A stretch of DNA of 64,000 nt from Verrucomicrobiota bacterium. Lineage in GTDB: Bacteria; Verrucomicrobiota; Verrucomicrobiia; Limisphaerales; UBA9464. Below, piece by piece: positions 40,864 through 49,738 of the stretch. The notes beneath the pieces are model-generated. The model had not been told where the DNA came from. It searched no databases and saw only the letters and a program-made list of their open reading frames with translations. The stretch's first letter is position 1. Every line of letters begins with the position of its first letter. The position numbers and the translations under genes were made by a program. The DNA is taken from contig CANGKZ010000020.1 in the NCBI GenBank assembly GCA_947454705.1, forward strand, positions 1-64,000. The letters run 5' to 3'.

Positions 40864-42033
40864 GTGCGACGCGTTTCTGTGAGCCCCAACCCACCACCAG
40901 CATCACCGGTTCCGATCGCATGGATCTCGTGCGTCGGGGAGCGTGGCGGAGCGGAATCGTTGATGATCGAGTGCCTTCGTGAACTCGACCGCAGCGAGTT
41001 CACTCCTCATGTCATCCAGCTCCGCCCCGGCCCGCTGGAGAACAGCCTCAAGGCGATCGACGTTCGTGTTCACGTCCTTGAAACCCACCGGATGCGGCAG
41101 GTGCATCGCATCGCCGGCGCCATCCTTGAGATCCGGCGCATTGTCCGTCAGGAGGGCATCGCACTGCTTCACAGCAACGGATTCCGGGCACATGTATACG
41201 GGGGGCTTGCGGGGATCGTTTCCGGTACACCCGAAGTTTGGACCACCCACACAGTGGAGGTTCCGTCGTGGTCCACGACCCTGATTTCAAAAATCCCCAC
41301 TCGGAGGGTGCTTTCGAACTGCCCCCGGACGGATGAGGCGTTCCAGCGCCTCGGATTCCGCACCACGATGATCTGGCCAGGCGTGAATGCGGCGCATCTC
41401 GAAATGCTGGCGCGGAGCCATTCTCGGCCGGAGCTGGAGCAGCGGTATGGAATTCCGGCCGGCCGGACCTGGTTGACGGTTGGGGCACGACTGCAGCGCT
41501 ACAAGGGGCATCCGGAATTTCTGGAGGCGCTGGCGGCACTTCCCGCGGAGGCAAACGTACACGGCGTCATCCTCGGCGGAACCCTCTTCAACCAGGAGTC
41601 GGGACTTCGAACCGAACTTGAGGCCCAGGCGGCGCGGCTGGGAATCCGAAACCGGGTGACCTTCACCGGTTACGTCCCCGACGCGGAGTTTGCCGCGTTT
41701 CTCGCCCTCAGCACGCTGGTGGTTCATCCGGCGCACGACGAGGATTTCGGGCTGACAGTGGCGGAAGCGCAGGCTCTCGGCATTCCGGTGGTGGCGTTTG
41801 CCGCCGTTGGGCCTTCTGCAATCGTGGATCCGGGAATAACCGGCTGGCTCGTGCCGATTGGTGACGTGCACGGATTGACTGCGGCACTTAACGGGGCGTT
41901 GATCCACCGCGACCGGCTGGCCGGGATCGGCGCAGCGTCGCGAATCCGATCCAGGTCCCTGTTCGGATCCTCGACCCACGCAGAAAAGACCGCCTCGGTT
42001 TACCGGGAGGTCCTCGCGGGGGCTTCGAGTTGA
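40864..42033 (+). CDS. glycosyltransferase family 4 (GT-B)
   Basis: A 389-residue retaining GT-B glycosyltransferase. N-terminal acceptor half with ERGGAESLMIECLREL; the C-terminal nucleotide-sugar half starts near TWLTVGARLQRYKGHPEFLEAL and contains HDEDFGLTVAEAQALGIP, the E-x7-E region with Asp in place of the usual first Glu. Start GTG 40864 (VRRVSV) or GTG 40876. It lies 32 bp before the polymerase-like gene, so one operon is likely. Confidence 0.88.
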   Translation: MRRVSVSPNPPPASPVPIAWISCVGERGGAESLMIECLRELDRSEFTPHVIQLRPGPLENSLKAIDVRVHVLETHRMRQVHRIAGAILEIRRIVRQEGIALLHSNGFRAHVYGGLAGIVSGTPEVWTTHTVEVPSWSTTLISKIPTRRVLSNCPRTDEAFQRLGFRTTMIWPGVNAAHLEMLARSHSRPELEQRYGIPAGRTWLTVGARLQRYKGHPEFLEALAALPAEANVHGVILGGTLFNQESGLRTELEAQAARLGIRNRVTFTGYVPDAEFAAFLALSTLVVHPAHDEDFGLTVAEAQALGIPVVAFAAVGPSAIVDPGITGWLVPIGDVHGLTAALNGALIHRDRLAGIGAASRIRSRSLFGSSTHAEKTASVYREVLAGASS

Positions 42034-42065
42034 ATCGATGGAACTGGAACTGAAATAAACCGCGC

Positions 42066-43619
42066 ATGGCAGCCGTACCGAAACCAGCACCTGGTGGAAA
42101 GTCCGTGGGACGCTTCCGCGCGTTTCTTGAGCTGTTCAGCAACAATCCGCTCGGCCATTTGCTGTTCGGGGTCGCAATCATCATTGGATTTTTCCACGGA
42201 TGGCTGAAGAACGAGATTCGACACTGGTTCATCACCTTCGCTTTTGATGTTCCGCTGACGCTCGCCCTGATCGTCACCCTCGCCAAACTACCCCGCATGC
42301 AGCCATGGTTTCCCGATTGTCGGATCGGAAAATCGTTAAGCGCATTTGTAGGGATCAGCATTCTCTACCTCATTCTTCCGTTCGGAGTTCCGTTTTTGAT
42401 CGGTCTGTCCGCACTTCGTGCCTGGATCTTTGCACCCATCATCTTTTTGCTGGGTTTCCATCTGACTCGCAGCATTCGTCAGATTGAGGCCTATTTCTGG
42501 CTTTTGATTCTCCTCGGGGCGATCACGGCGATCTACGGATTGTTTCAGACCCCGGAGGAAATCAAGCGACGCATGGAAACGGACCCGGAGTTCGCCCAGC
42601 GCTTTTTCAACACGTTCTACGGAAACGCCAAGGGTGAGGCAAAACTCCGCGTCTTCTCTACTTTCGTGAGCGCAGCCGCATTCGGCGGGGTCATGGCGTA
42701 CACCATCATGTTCGCCGTCGCGCGTTTCTCCGTGGAGGGAAACACCTGGATCGAACGGACCATCCTGATCGCCCTCGCGGTGCCCATGGCCTACGGAATC
42801 ATTTTGAGCGGATCCCGGACGTCCCTGATGATGATGGCATCCGGGCTGATTTATACCTCCTGGTACCGGCGCAATCTCCTGACCTATCTGGTGGCACCGG
42901 CAATGATCATTGCGGGATACGCCTTCGGTCAGGAGAAAACCGGGGGTGACTCCTTGGATCGATTCTTGACCATTCTCGATCCCTCCGTGATTTGGGGGCG
43001 TCTCTACATCGTCCTTTCCCCGAGCATCAACTCGCTCGTCAATTACCCGCTCGGAGGCGGGCTGGGGCGTTCCGGAAACGGAATTCCATTCGTGCTCGTG
43101 GGCATGTTCTCCAATTTTGATTTCCGGGCAATCGACGGCGAGGCGGGACGATTGGTCGTCGACATGGGCATCATCGGAATGATCGTCTACTGCTACCTCA
43201 TTTTCTCCGGTTCTGCCGATGCAATCCGTAACATGTCAAAGCTGCGGGATACGCCGCTTTCCGTCATCGGTGTCCCTGCTGGCGCGATGTTTCTAATCGC
43301 AGTTTCGACCATCTTTACAGGATCCCCTTTCCTCGCGATCCCCTCCGGACCGCTGTTCTGGTTCTTCCTGGGAGCGCTTGAACGACTAACCCAGGAGTAC
43401 GGTAAACTGGAGGCCGCGGCACCCGGTCAGGCGAAGTTTAGCGACATGTTCGTGTCGTTCATCCAACCGCCGCGACAAAGACTCCTTTTCACCCCGTCCT
43501 CTAATTCCGGCGCTCAGCCCGAGCGAATCGAAATCCCGTCGTTCGATAAAGACGCGTCTTCACGGTTTCCCCAGAGGAACACCAAGGCCAACGCGAAGAG
43601 GTTTCTTTACAGACGATAG
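42066..43619 (+). CDS. O-antigen ligase/polymerase-like membrane protein
   Basis: A 517-residue inner-membrane protein with about 10-12 hydrophobic segments (first at about 30-45) and a larger extracytoplasmic loop before LNYPLGGGLGRSGNGIPF, which is where WaaL/Wzy-family proteins carry their functional loop. It probably polymerises or ligates lipid-linked repeat units. The C-terminal 70 residues are soluble and Arg/Pro-rich. It is convergent with the next glycosyltransferase across a 186-bp gap without a clear feature. Confidence 0.82.
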   Translation: MAAVPKPAPGGKSVGRFRAFLELFSNNPLGHLLFGVAIIIGFFHGWLKNEIRHWFITFAFDVPLTLALIVTLAKLPRMQPWFPDCRIGKSLSAFVGISILYLILPFGVPFLIGLSALRAWIFAPIIFLLGFHLTRSIRQIEAYFWLLILLGAITAIYGLFQTPEEIKRRMETDPEFAQRFFNTFYGNAKGEAKLRVFSTFVSAAAFGGVMAYTIMFAVARFSVEGNTWIERTILIALAVPMAYGIILSGSRTSLMMMASGLIYTSWYRRNLLTYLVAPAMIIAGYAFGQEKTGGDSLDRFLTILDPSVIWGRLYIVLSPSINSLVNYPLGGGLGRSGNGIPFVLVGMFSNFDFRAIDGEAGRLVVDMGIIGMIVYCYLIFSGSADAIRNMSKLRDTPLSVIGVPAGAMFLIAVSTIFTGSPFLAIPSGPLFWFFLGALERLTQEYGKLEAAAPGQAKFSDMFVSFIQPPRQRLLFTPSSNSGAQPERIEIPSFDKDASSRFPQRNTKANAKRFLYRR

Positions 43620-43805
43620 GCGGGTTCCGCCTTGGAGAGAGGCGGACCACGCAGAGGATGTTATTTCAATCGCGCAGAACGGAAATGAGCGGAATCGTTG
43701 GAACTCCGCAGCAGGCAGGGATTCCGAAGTCCTCCGAAACCGCCAACTTCTCCCTCATCGGCACTGACCGGCGTTCAGCCCAAGCTCAAACCGCCGGTTC
43801 CCGGT

Positions 43806-45014
43806 TCAACGGCTCCGCGCCCGCCGCGACTCCGCCGCCACCTCGGCAAACAAATCCCGCCAGTGATTGAAGGCAATCTCGCGGCTGTAGGTGGATTCCA
43901 CCCATTGGCGCTGTCTGCCGGCTTTTTCGGCCGCCTCCTGGGGAGACTGGACGATGGAATAAAACGCACGCGACATCGCCTCAGGGTCCCGGCGTGGAAC
44001 CATCCAGGCTCTTTCACGGAGATGCGACGCCATACCTCCGACATCGCTGGCAACCACCGGAACACCGCAGGCCATACCCTCCAGGGTCGCCAGTGAAAGC
44101 CCCTCTTCAAGCGAGGACTGGCAGATCACATCCGCGGCACGGAAATAGTCCGCCAATTCCTTCATGGGATGCATGGCCGGACGACCCAGCACCCATTCCT
44201 TCCCGAGAGGGAGCCCCATCTCGGCAGCCATCCTGAGAAAACTCTCATAACCGCCGCCCAGATTGAGGATCACTGCATCCACTCCCAAGCGACGCAACAG
44301 CGCAACCGACTTGAGGGCCGTTTCCGGATCCTTCTCGTGGCTGATCCGGCTTGGAAACAGGACAAGAAACCGGTCCAACGGAAGATTGTGACGGCGGCGA
44401 AGTTCAGCCCTTTCCTCTTTCGATGCCGGACGAAACGCTCGAACATCGATTCCGTAGTAGTGACCGGCCACCACCCGGCTGCAGTAGGCCCTCGCAATCG
44501 ACTGCAGGTAGGGCCCCCAGGCAGCACATCGGGCCACCACTTTTCCGTTCACCGTAAGCAGCATTCGGATCACCGCTTCACCGCAAATGGCCGTCAACCA
44601 GCCCACCTGCCGACGCTCCCGGCGGCAGCGGAAGTACTCGGTGGCTGGAACAAGAATATTCGCCACCACAGGGACTCCGCGGATCAGCGAGGCAAGGTTC
44701 GCATTCAACGTTCCGCGCAGGAGTTCCTGGGTCAGAATCACGTCAAACCGCCGGGCATTGGAGATCAACCAGCCCAGCGAACGCGCTTGAAACATGACCC
44801 GTCCTCCCGGGATTTCATGAATGGTGATGGAGAGACCCGCTTCACGAATCCGGTTGTCGAGTCCACTCGAACGAAACGGAATCGACGGCACCACCAAGGT
44901 CAGGTCGCACACCGACGCCAGCCCGGTGACGAAGCGAATGTCCGTATGCCCTTCCACCAGGAAAAGCACCCGGGTCCTCTTTACCGTCTGGGTAGCCGTC
45001 ATTTCATCCACCAT
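43806..45014 (-). CDS. glycosyltransferase family 4 (GT-B)
   Basis: A 402-residue GT-B enzyme. N-terminal Rossmann half with RVLFLVEGHTDIRFVTGLAS; the donor half starts at FLVLFPSRISHEKDPETALK and contains SSLEEGLSLATLEGMACGVP with the E-x7-E catalytic pair, then VASDVGGMASHL. A hydrophobic stretch (ICGEAVIRMLLTVNG) is probably peripheral. Transcribed towards the polymerase-like gene. ATG 45014 or ATG 45002 may start it. Confidence 0.88.
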   Translation of the reverse strand: MVDEMTATQTVKRTRVLFLVEGHTDIRFVTGLASVCDLTLVVPSIPFRSSGLDNRIREAGLSITIHEIPGGRVMFQARSLGWLISNARRFDVILTQELLRGTLNANLASLIRGVPVVANILVPATEYFRCRRERRQVGWLTAICGEAVIRMLLTVNGKVVARCAAWGPYLQSIARAYCSRVVAGHYYGIDVRAFRPASKEERAELRRRHNLPLDRFLVLFPSRISHEKDPETALKSVALLRRLGVDAVILNLGGGYESFLRMAAEMGLPLGKEWVLGRPAMHPMKELADYFRAADVICQSSLEEGLSLATLEGMACGVPVVASDVGGMASHLRERAWMVPRRDPEAMSRAFYSIVQSPQEAAEKAGRQRQWVESTYSREIAFNHWRDLFAEVAAESRRARSR

Positions 45015-45065
45015 ACTGCAAGCTTCGTGTGCCGCTGCGTTTCCATCATCATCGGTTCCCGCTTC

Positions 45066-45105
45066 AGTTCAACTTAACTCAACTCAACTCTTCTCAATCC
45101 AATCC
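45066..45105. repeat. degenerate AACTC/AATCC simple-sequence tract
   Basis: AGTTCAACTTAACTCAACTC continuing AACTCTTCTCAATCCAATCC between two minus-strand glycosyltransferase genes. It is the reverse-complement type of the GAGTTG/GAATTG tracts seen at 29681. No coding role. Confidence 0.5.
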
Positions 45106-45145
45106 GGAACCCAAGGGATGTTACCGGCCGTGGTGAAGAAACGCT

Positions 45146-46285
45146 TCACAACAGCCCGCTGACACCGGTGGATCCAGTTGAACTCGCGGCTTGATATACC
45201 TGCCAGGTCGCCTCGGCGCAGGCATTCCAATCATGGTGCGCAATTGTATTCCGGGCTGCAATCCCAACACGTCGAAGCGTCCCGGAATCACCCGACAAGG
45301 TTTCCAGGTATCGATGCAGCGAGGCGGAATCCGTCGGATCAAACAGGTAACCATCGACACCGTGGGTCATAAGCTCCGCCGCCCCGACTTCGGACCCCAC
45401 AATGCAGGCAAGTCCGCTCGACATGGCTTCGGTGACAACCATACCAAACGGCTCATAGGGGCTCGGATACACAAAGATATCGGCGGCACGATAGGCGACC
45501 TCCGGCTCCGGAGTGAACCCGGCAAAAACAACACGATGGGCCACCCCAAGCACCTCGGCCTGCATCCGATAAGGTTCCGGATCCGATCGCGAAACCACCA
45601 ACAGCCGGGCCTGCGGGAAACGCGGAAGCTCCGCAATGGTCTCCTTCAATCCCTTTACCGCCTCCCCGACAAACAACCACACGAGGCCAGGTCCCGGAAT
45701 TCCGAGACGTCCTCGAAGTTCCAACTTCTCCGCTTCATCACGGGCCGGCCGGAACACCCCGGTATCCGTTCCGTGGGGAATCACCGACAACGGCCTGTTC
45801 CATCCGTATTCCGCCGCCAGTTCGGTGCCCAGCCGGCGTGACATCACGATGGCGTGTCGGGCCCGCGACTGCCGATAAAACGAGTGCTCGATCGGCGTGA
45901 CAATTGCGGAAAAAACCCTCGCCCTTTGTTGCCGCGAAGCCAGCTTACGCGCACGGACGGCGTTGATCATGTGAACCGTTACGACATCGGCGGACCAGCA
46001 CGAGAGACCCTGAGCATGGATCAATCCCGGGCGGGCGCGTCGGACCGCGAGCTGGGAGAGAGCGAGAAATGAGAACACTGCTCCGATGTACCGCCTGCGC
46101 CAGGCCGGAACGTGAACCCATTGAACTGCCGAAAGATCCCTGAGGACTGCCGGATCGGCGGTGTTGCTGAAGACGGAAAAACGGGCGCGAGACTGAAGAC
46201 GTCGGAGAATCTCGACCACATAACGCCCCTGTCCGTTGGTCAGGTTCAGGTCATGGATCACCAGCGCTATGTCGGGGGCCGCCAC
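45146..46285 (-). CDS. glycosyltransferase family 4, paralogue of the divergent neighbour
   Basis: A 379-residue GT-B enzyme. Start region LVIHDLNLTNGQGRYVVEI, acceptor half with HAQGLSCWSADVVTVH, donor half with WLFVGEAVKGLKETI and PSPYEPFGMVVTEAMSSGL (E-x7-E). These segments are shared almost word for word with the divergently transcribed gene 136 bp away, so the two are tandem-duplicated and inverted paralogues. It probably acts on the same glycan with a different linkage or donor. Confidence 0.9.
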   Translation of the reverse strand: MAAPDIALVIHDLNLTNGQGRYVVEILRRLQSRARFSVFSNTADPAVLRDLSAVQWVHVPAWRRRYIGAVFSFLALSQLAVRRARPGLIHAQGLSCWSADVVTVHMINAVRARKLASRQQRARVFSAIVTPIEHSFYRQSRARHAIVMSRRLGTELAAEYGWNRPLSVIPHGTDTGVFRPARDEAEKLELRGRLGIPGPGLVWLFVGEAVKGLKETIAELPRFPQARLLVVSRSDPEPYRMQAEVLGVAHRVVFAGFTPEPEVAYRAADIFVYPSPYEPFGMVVTEAMSSGLACIVGSEVGAAELMTHGVDGYLFDPTDSASLHRYLETLSGDSGTLRRVGIAARNTIAHHDWNACAEATWQVYQAASSTGSTGVSGLL

Positions 46286-46420
46286 GTGTTCAAACCCTCG
46301 TTATCCGCAGCCGATCCAGTCAAGACTGCGCAACGAAAAGCGTTTTGCTCCCGGAGCCTGCCAGCTTGCACCCGGAGGAATACCCGCCGAGAGTGCCCCT
46401 GCCCCGCAGCTGCCGCCCTG

Positions 46421-47536
46421 ATGAAACTCGCGCTGGTTGTTCACGACTTCGATCCCGGCTACGGCCAGGGTCGCTACTGCGTGGAGATCGCACGCCGCCT
46501 CGCGGGACGCATCGAAATCGAGGTTCACTCCAACACCTGGAACACCGACCCGATCCCGGGAACCGTGTGGAGGAAGGTTCCCGCGTGGCGAAAGAATGTG
46601 GTCACCACCGTCGCCTCGTTTCTCCCGTCGGCAGCGCGATCACTTCGACGCTATCCAGCAACCCTGGTCCACGCCCAGGGACTCTCCTGCTGGTCGGCAA
46701 ACGTGATTACCGCCCACATTTGCAACGCGGCCCGACGCGCCCACCTTGCCGGCTCGCCCCTCACGGCCCGCGCCTTTGCCGCAGGCATCAGCCCGGTCGA
46801 ACGCTCCTTCTACCGGCGGCAGAAAAACGCCCACCTGATTGCTGTTTCAGAAGTGGTACGCCGGGAAGTTCGCGATAACTACGGATGGAGCGGCGCATCA
46901 TCGGTCATTTACCACGGCACCGACATCACCCGTTTTCGACCGCCTGAATCCACCGCAGAGCGTGCTGAAGCGCGCCAGCGGTACGGCTTGCCGGCGGAGG
47001 CGTGGGTCTGGCTGTTTGTTGGCGAGGCGGTGAAAGGCCTCCGCGAAATCATCCGCATTCTTCCCCAGTTCCCGACGGTGCATCTCCTCGCCATCACCCG
47101 TTCGGTGCGGGACGAGTACCAGGCACTTGCTGAATCGCTCGGCGTCGCCGGACGCACCCACCTCCGGGGTCCGGAATCAAAACTGGAACTCGCCTACCGG
47201 TCGGCCGATGTGTTTGTTTATCCCGCACATTACGACTCGTTCGCCCTGGTGGCCACGGAGGCGATGGCCAGCGGGCTGCCCGTGCTGCTGGGCAACCAGA
47301 TCGGAGCCGCGGAACTGATTACTGCCGGGGAAAACGGCCTGCTGTGCGACCCGCGCAATCCCGATTCCATCCAACAACAATTGCACTGGATCCAAAACCA
47401 TCCCGATCGCGCTGCCGTCCTGGGACGAGCCGCACGAAAAACACTCGAACGCCACACCTGGGATGACTGCGTCGCGTCGACCTGGTCCGTGTACCAACAG
47501 ATGGACAGCTTCCTCGCATCGAAGAAAGTCGAATGA
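46421..47536 (+). CDS. glycosyltransferase family 4, paralogue of the divergent neighbour
   Basis: A 371-residue GT-B enzyme starting MKLALVVHDFDPGYGQGRYC, with HAQGLSCWSANVITAH, WLFVGEAVKGLREII, and PAHYDSFALVATEAMASGLP in the donor half. In the E-x7-E region the first Glu is replaced by Asp (YDSFALVATE), while its paralogue keeps Glu. ATG 46421 is chosen because it aligns with the paralogue start; the upstream open frame is antisense to that gene. It overlaps the next glycosyltransferase as ATGA. Confidence 0.9.
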   Translation: MKLALVVHDFDPGYGQGRYCVEIARRLAGRIEIEVHSNTWNTDPIPGTVWRKVPAWRKNVVTTVASFLPSAARSLRRYPATLVHAQGLSCWSANVITAHICNAARRAHLAGSPLTARAFAAGISPVERSFYRRQKNAHLIAVSEVVRREVRDNYGWSGASSVIYHGTDITRFRPPESTAERAEARQRYGLPAEAWVWLFVGEAVKGLREIIRILPQFPTVHLLAITRSVRDEYQALAESLGVAGRTHLRGPESKLELAYRSADVFVYPAHYDSFALVATEAMASGLPVLLGNQIGAAELITAGENGLLCDPRNPDSIQQQLHWIQNHPDRAAVLGRAARKTLERHTWDDCVASTWSVYQQMDSFLASKKVE

Positions 47537-48642
47537 AACCAATCGCAGTTACCTTTCTGGTCAACGGACGATTCGACGGGATCGAAGCAGTCCGCGCCAA
47601 CGGATTGGCGAAGCACCTGGATCCTTCCACCACACGGTTTCTCTATCGTGGTCATAGCCGCTGGGTGTCCGCCTGGAAATGGATCGGCGCACTCTGGGGA
47701 AACCACGCCCAAGTCCACTACGTGCTCAACACGGCAATGCCCGGAGCGTTGCTGGCGGTCTTCTGGCGCTTCGCGTTCGGGGTTCCCTACGTTCTCGACA
47801 CAGGAGACGCCATTTATGCCATGGCAAGGCGCTCCGGGACCAAGGCAGGTTGGCGCCTTCCTCTGCTCTGGATGCTTGAGCGCGTCGCCGAGCGCTTTGC
47901 AGCAACCATTGTAGTTCGTGGAACAAACCACCGGGACCATCTGGTGCTGCAGGGGCGCAAACGCGTCGTGGTCATCCGCGACGGATGCGCCGAGCAGAGT
48001 TCGGCCACCGAGGACGCCGTCGATACGCTCCGAAAATCGCTCGGACTCGGAGACCGTTTTGTGGTGGGTCTGATGGGATCCCTGGTCTACAGCCCCCGAC
48101 TTCAAATCTGCTACGGATGGGACCTCGTTGAGGCACTGGTTGATCTCAAGGATCTCCCGGTCACCGGATTGGTGATCGGAGACGGCCCCGGAATGAAGTG
48201 GCTGGTTCAGCATGCCACCAAGCTCGGAGTCATCGACAGACTGGTTTTCACGGGGCGAATTCCCTACTCAGCAGTTCCCACGTACCTCCGGCTCATGGAC
48301 GTCGCCATATCCACGCAGACCAACAATCTGCCTGGGCAAGTTCGCACCACCGGAAAGGTCCCGGAATACATGGCTGCGGAACGGTTCATTCTGGCAAGCA
48401 AGGTCGGGGAAGCAGCGCTCCTGTTGCCGGACATCATGCTGATTGATTTCAACGGGGAGGTGGACCGCTCGTATCCCAAGCGACTCGCCGAGCGCATTCG
48501 GTTACTCCAGTCGAAACCCGCCTTACTCGAGGCACGATACGGAACGACTGCCCTTGCAGCACAAGAGTGCAACTACTCCTATCTGAGCTCCCGACTTGTC
48601 TGGGTCATCGAGGAAATCCTCAAGGCCAAGACGCCGAAATAA
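47533..48642 (+). CDS. glycosyltransferase family 4
   Basis: A 369-residue GT-B enzyme. N-terminal FLVNGRFDGIEAVRANGLAK; donor half with RFVVGLMGSLVYSPRLQICYG, LVIGDGPGMKWLV and GKVPEYMAAERFILASKVGEAALLL. It is translationally coupled to the preceding glycosyltransferase (ATGA). Its 3' end overlaps the convergent FHA gene by 23 bp. Confidence 0.87.
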   Translation: MKPIAVTFLVNGRFDGIEAVRANGLAKHLDPSTTRFLYRGHSRWVSAWKWIGALWGNHAQVHYVLNTAMPGALLAVFWRFAFGVPYVLDTGDAIYAMARRSGTKAGWRLPLLWMLERVAERFAATIVVRGTNHRDHLVLQGRKRVVVIRDGCAEQSSATEDAVDTLRKSLGLGDRFVVGLMGSLVYSPRLQICYGWDLVEALVDLKDLPVTGLVIGDGPGMKWLVQHATKLGVIDRLVFTGRIPYSAVPTYLRLMDVAISTQTNNLPGQVRTTGKVPEYMAAERFILASKVGEAALLLPDIMLIDFNGEVDRSYPKRLAERIRLLQSKPALLEARYGTTALAAQECNYSYLSSRLVWVIEEILKAKTPK

Positions 48643-49012
48643 GAAGCCAAAGCAGTTCCGCCACACCGATCAGAAGGATCAGCGAAGCCGCTCCGATCTC
48701 AAGCCAGTCGAGATTGCGTGGTCGCGCAGGGCAAAGCCGGAACTGGAGGCCCACCCCTCCAAGTTCAAACACATCGCCATTCTTGATGCGAAGGGATCGG
48801 TGGGATTTGCCGCCGCTGTAAATCGTGGCCTCGCCCACTGCTTCGATGTGAAACCCTTCTGGGCCCCGATCCGCGAGCACGGCGTGCTTTAAAGCGACGC
48901 CAGTCGATTCCAAATCGATGTCGGACCCGGAGCGTCCAATCGAGCACGGCAAAGCCGGCAGCGGAATTACCGTCTGCGCCCGCCGTCCGGTAAGGATGGC
49001 AAGCTCAAGCAT
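48620..49012 (-). CDS. small FHA-domain protein with C-terminal membrane anchor
   Basis: A 130-residue protein. The FHA domain fills residues 2-95: SIGRSGSDIDL with conserved Gly26-Arg27, the KHA segment with His43, and KNGDVFELGG with Asn78-Gly79-Asp80. These are the residues that bind phosphothreonine peptides in FHA domains. One hydrophobic helix (about 105-127) ends the protein, so the FHA domain is probably tail-anchored facing the cytoplasm. It begins 8 bp after the Wza-like gene, so it is the last gene of the export operon. A possible reader of Ser/Thr phosphorylation on the export machinery; inference. Confidence 0.8.
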   Translation of the reverse strand: MLELAILTGRRAQTVIPLPALPCSIGRSGSDIDLESTGVALKHAVLADRGPEGFHIEAVGEATIYSGGKSHRSLRIKNGDVFELGGVGLQFRLCPARPRNLDWLEIGAASLILLIGVAELLWLLISASWP

Positions 49013-49020
49013 CGCAACAC

Positions 49021-49686
49021 TCAGAGCAGCGTGCGATGAACATGAACCGTGTCACCGGGATAAAGGGGGATGTCGAACTTGGGATCATCCACCGCTTTGC
49101 GAAGGTTCACCTTCAAGGTCTCGCCATTGGCCCGCTTGATGAGCACTTGACGGCGGTTGGCGAATTCCGTGCAGCCCCCAGCCGCGTTGATCGCAGTGGT
49201 CAGGGTCATGCCCGCAGTGAAGGGAACGGTACCGCTCGGGGTGCGGACCTCGCCACCGACCGAGATGAACAATCCCAGGCGTTCGATGGTGACCTTGATG
49301 CGGTTGTACAGCTTCCGCTGCTTGACGTAGATATCTTCGATTTCCTTTTCCAGATCCGTCCGCTTTTTGCCGAGCAGGTAGATCTCCACATTCTTGTGAA
49401 GCGTGAGCTTTCCGTCCTCGGGAATCTGATCATCTGTCGCAGCCGGTGCATCGGGAATGTCGGCAAAGACGATGCGAATCCGGTCTCCAGCACGGAGGTA
49501 ATCCATTCCGAGCGAGGAGGCGGCTTTGGCGGCTGCCGCTTCATTGGAAGCCGTCTTCACAGCACCGGGCGCGGCCACGGGATCCGCGTCAGGCGACGTG
49601 GTCTGACATCCCGACACCAGGACTGCACACACGAAGGCGGCAAGGATGGACCACACCGTACGGATTCGAAATCGATCGAGATTCAT
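49021..49686 (-). CDS. polysaccharide export lipoprotein (Wza-like, Poly_export/SLBB)
   Basis: A 221-residue lipoprotein. Signal peptide with lipobox LVSGC (Cys27); polysaccharide export domain at about 65-145 (LRAGDRIRIVFADIP, DGKLTLHKNVEIYLLGK); a single SLBB repeat follows (SVGGEVRTPSGTVPFTAGMT to GDTVHVHRTLL). Shorter than E. coli Wza (379), with one SLBB instead of two and no C-terminal pore helix, so the outer-membrane channel may be provided by another protein such as the barrel encoded upstream. 52 bp after the tyrosine kinase gene. Confidence 0.9.
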   Translation of the reverse strand: MNLDRFRIRTVWSILAAFVCAVLVSGCQTTSPDADPVAAPGAVKTASNEAAAAKAASSLGMDYLRAGDRIRIVFADIPDAPAATDDQIPEDGKLTLHKNVEIYLLGKKRTDLEKEIEDIYVKQRKLYNRIKVTIERLGLFISVGGEVRTPSGTVPFTAGMTLTTAINAAGGCTEFANRRQVLIKRANGETLKVNLRKAVDDPKFDIPLYPGDTVHVHRTLL

Positions 49687-49738
49687 GTCACTTATGCTTC
49701 TTTAGCCACTGTGGCGGTCGTGCCGAGAGACGACGGGA

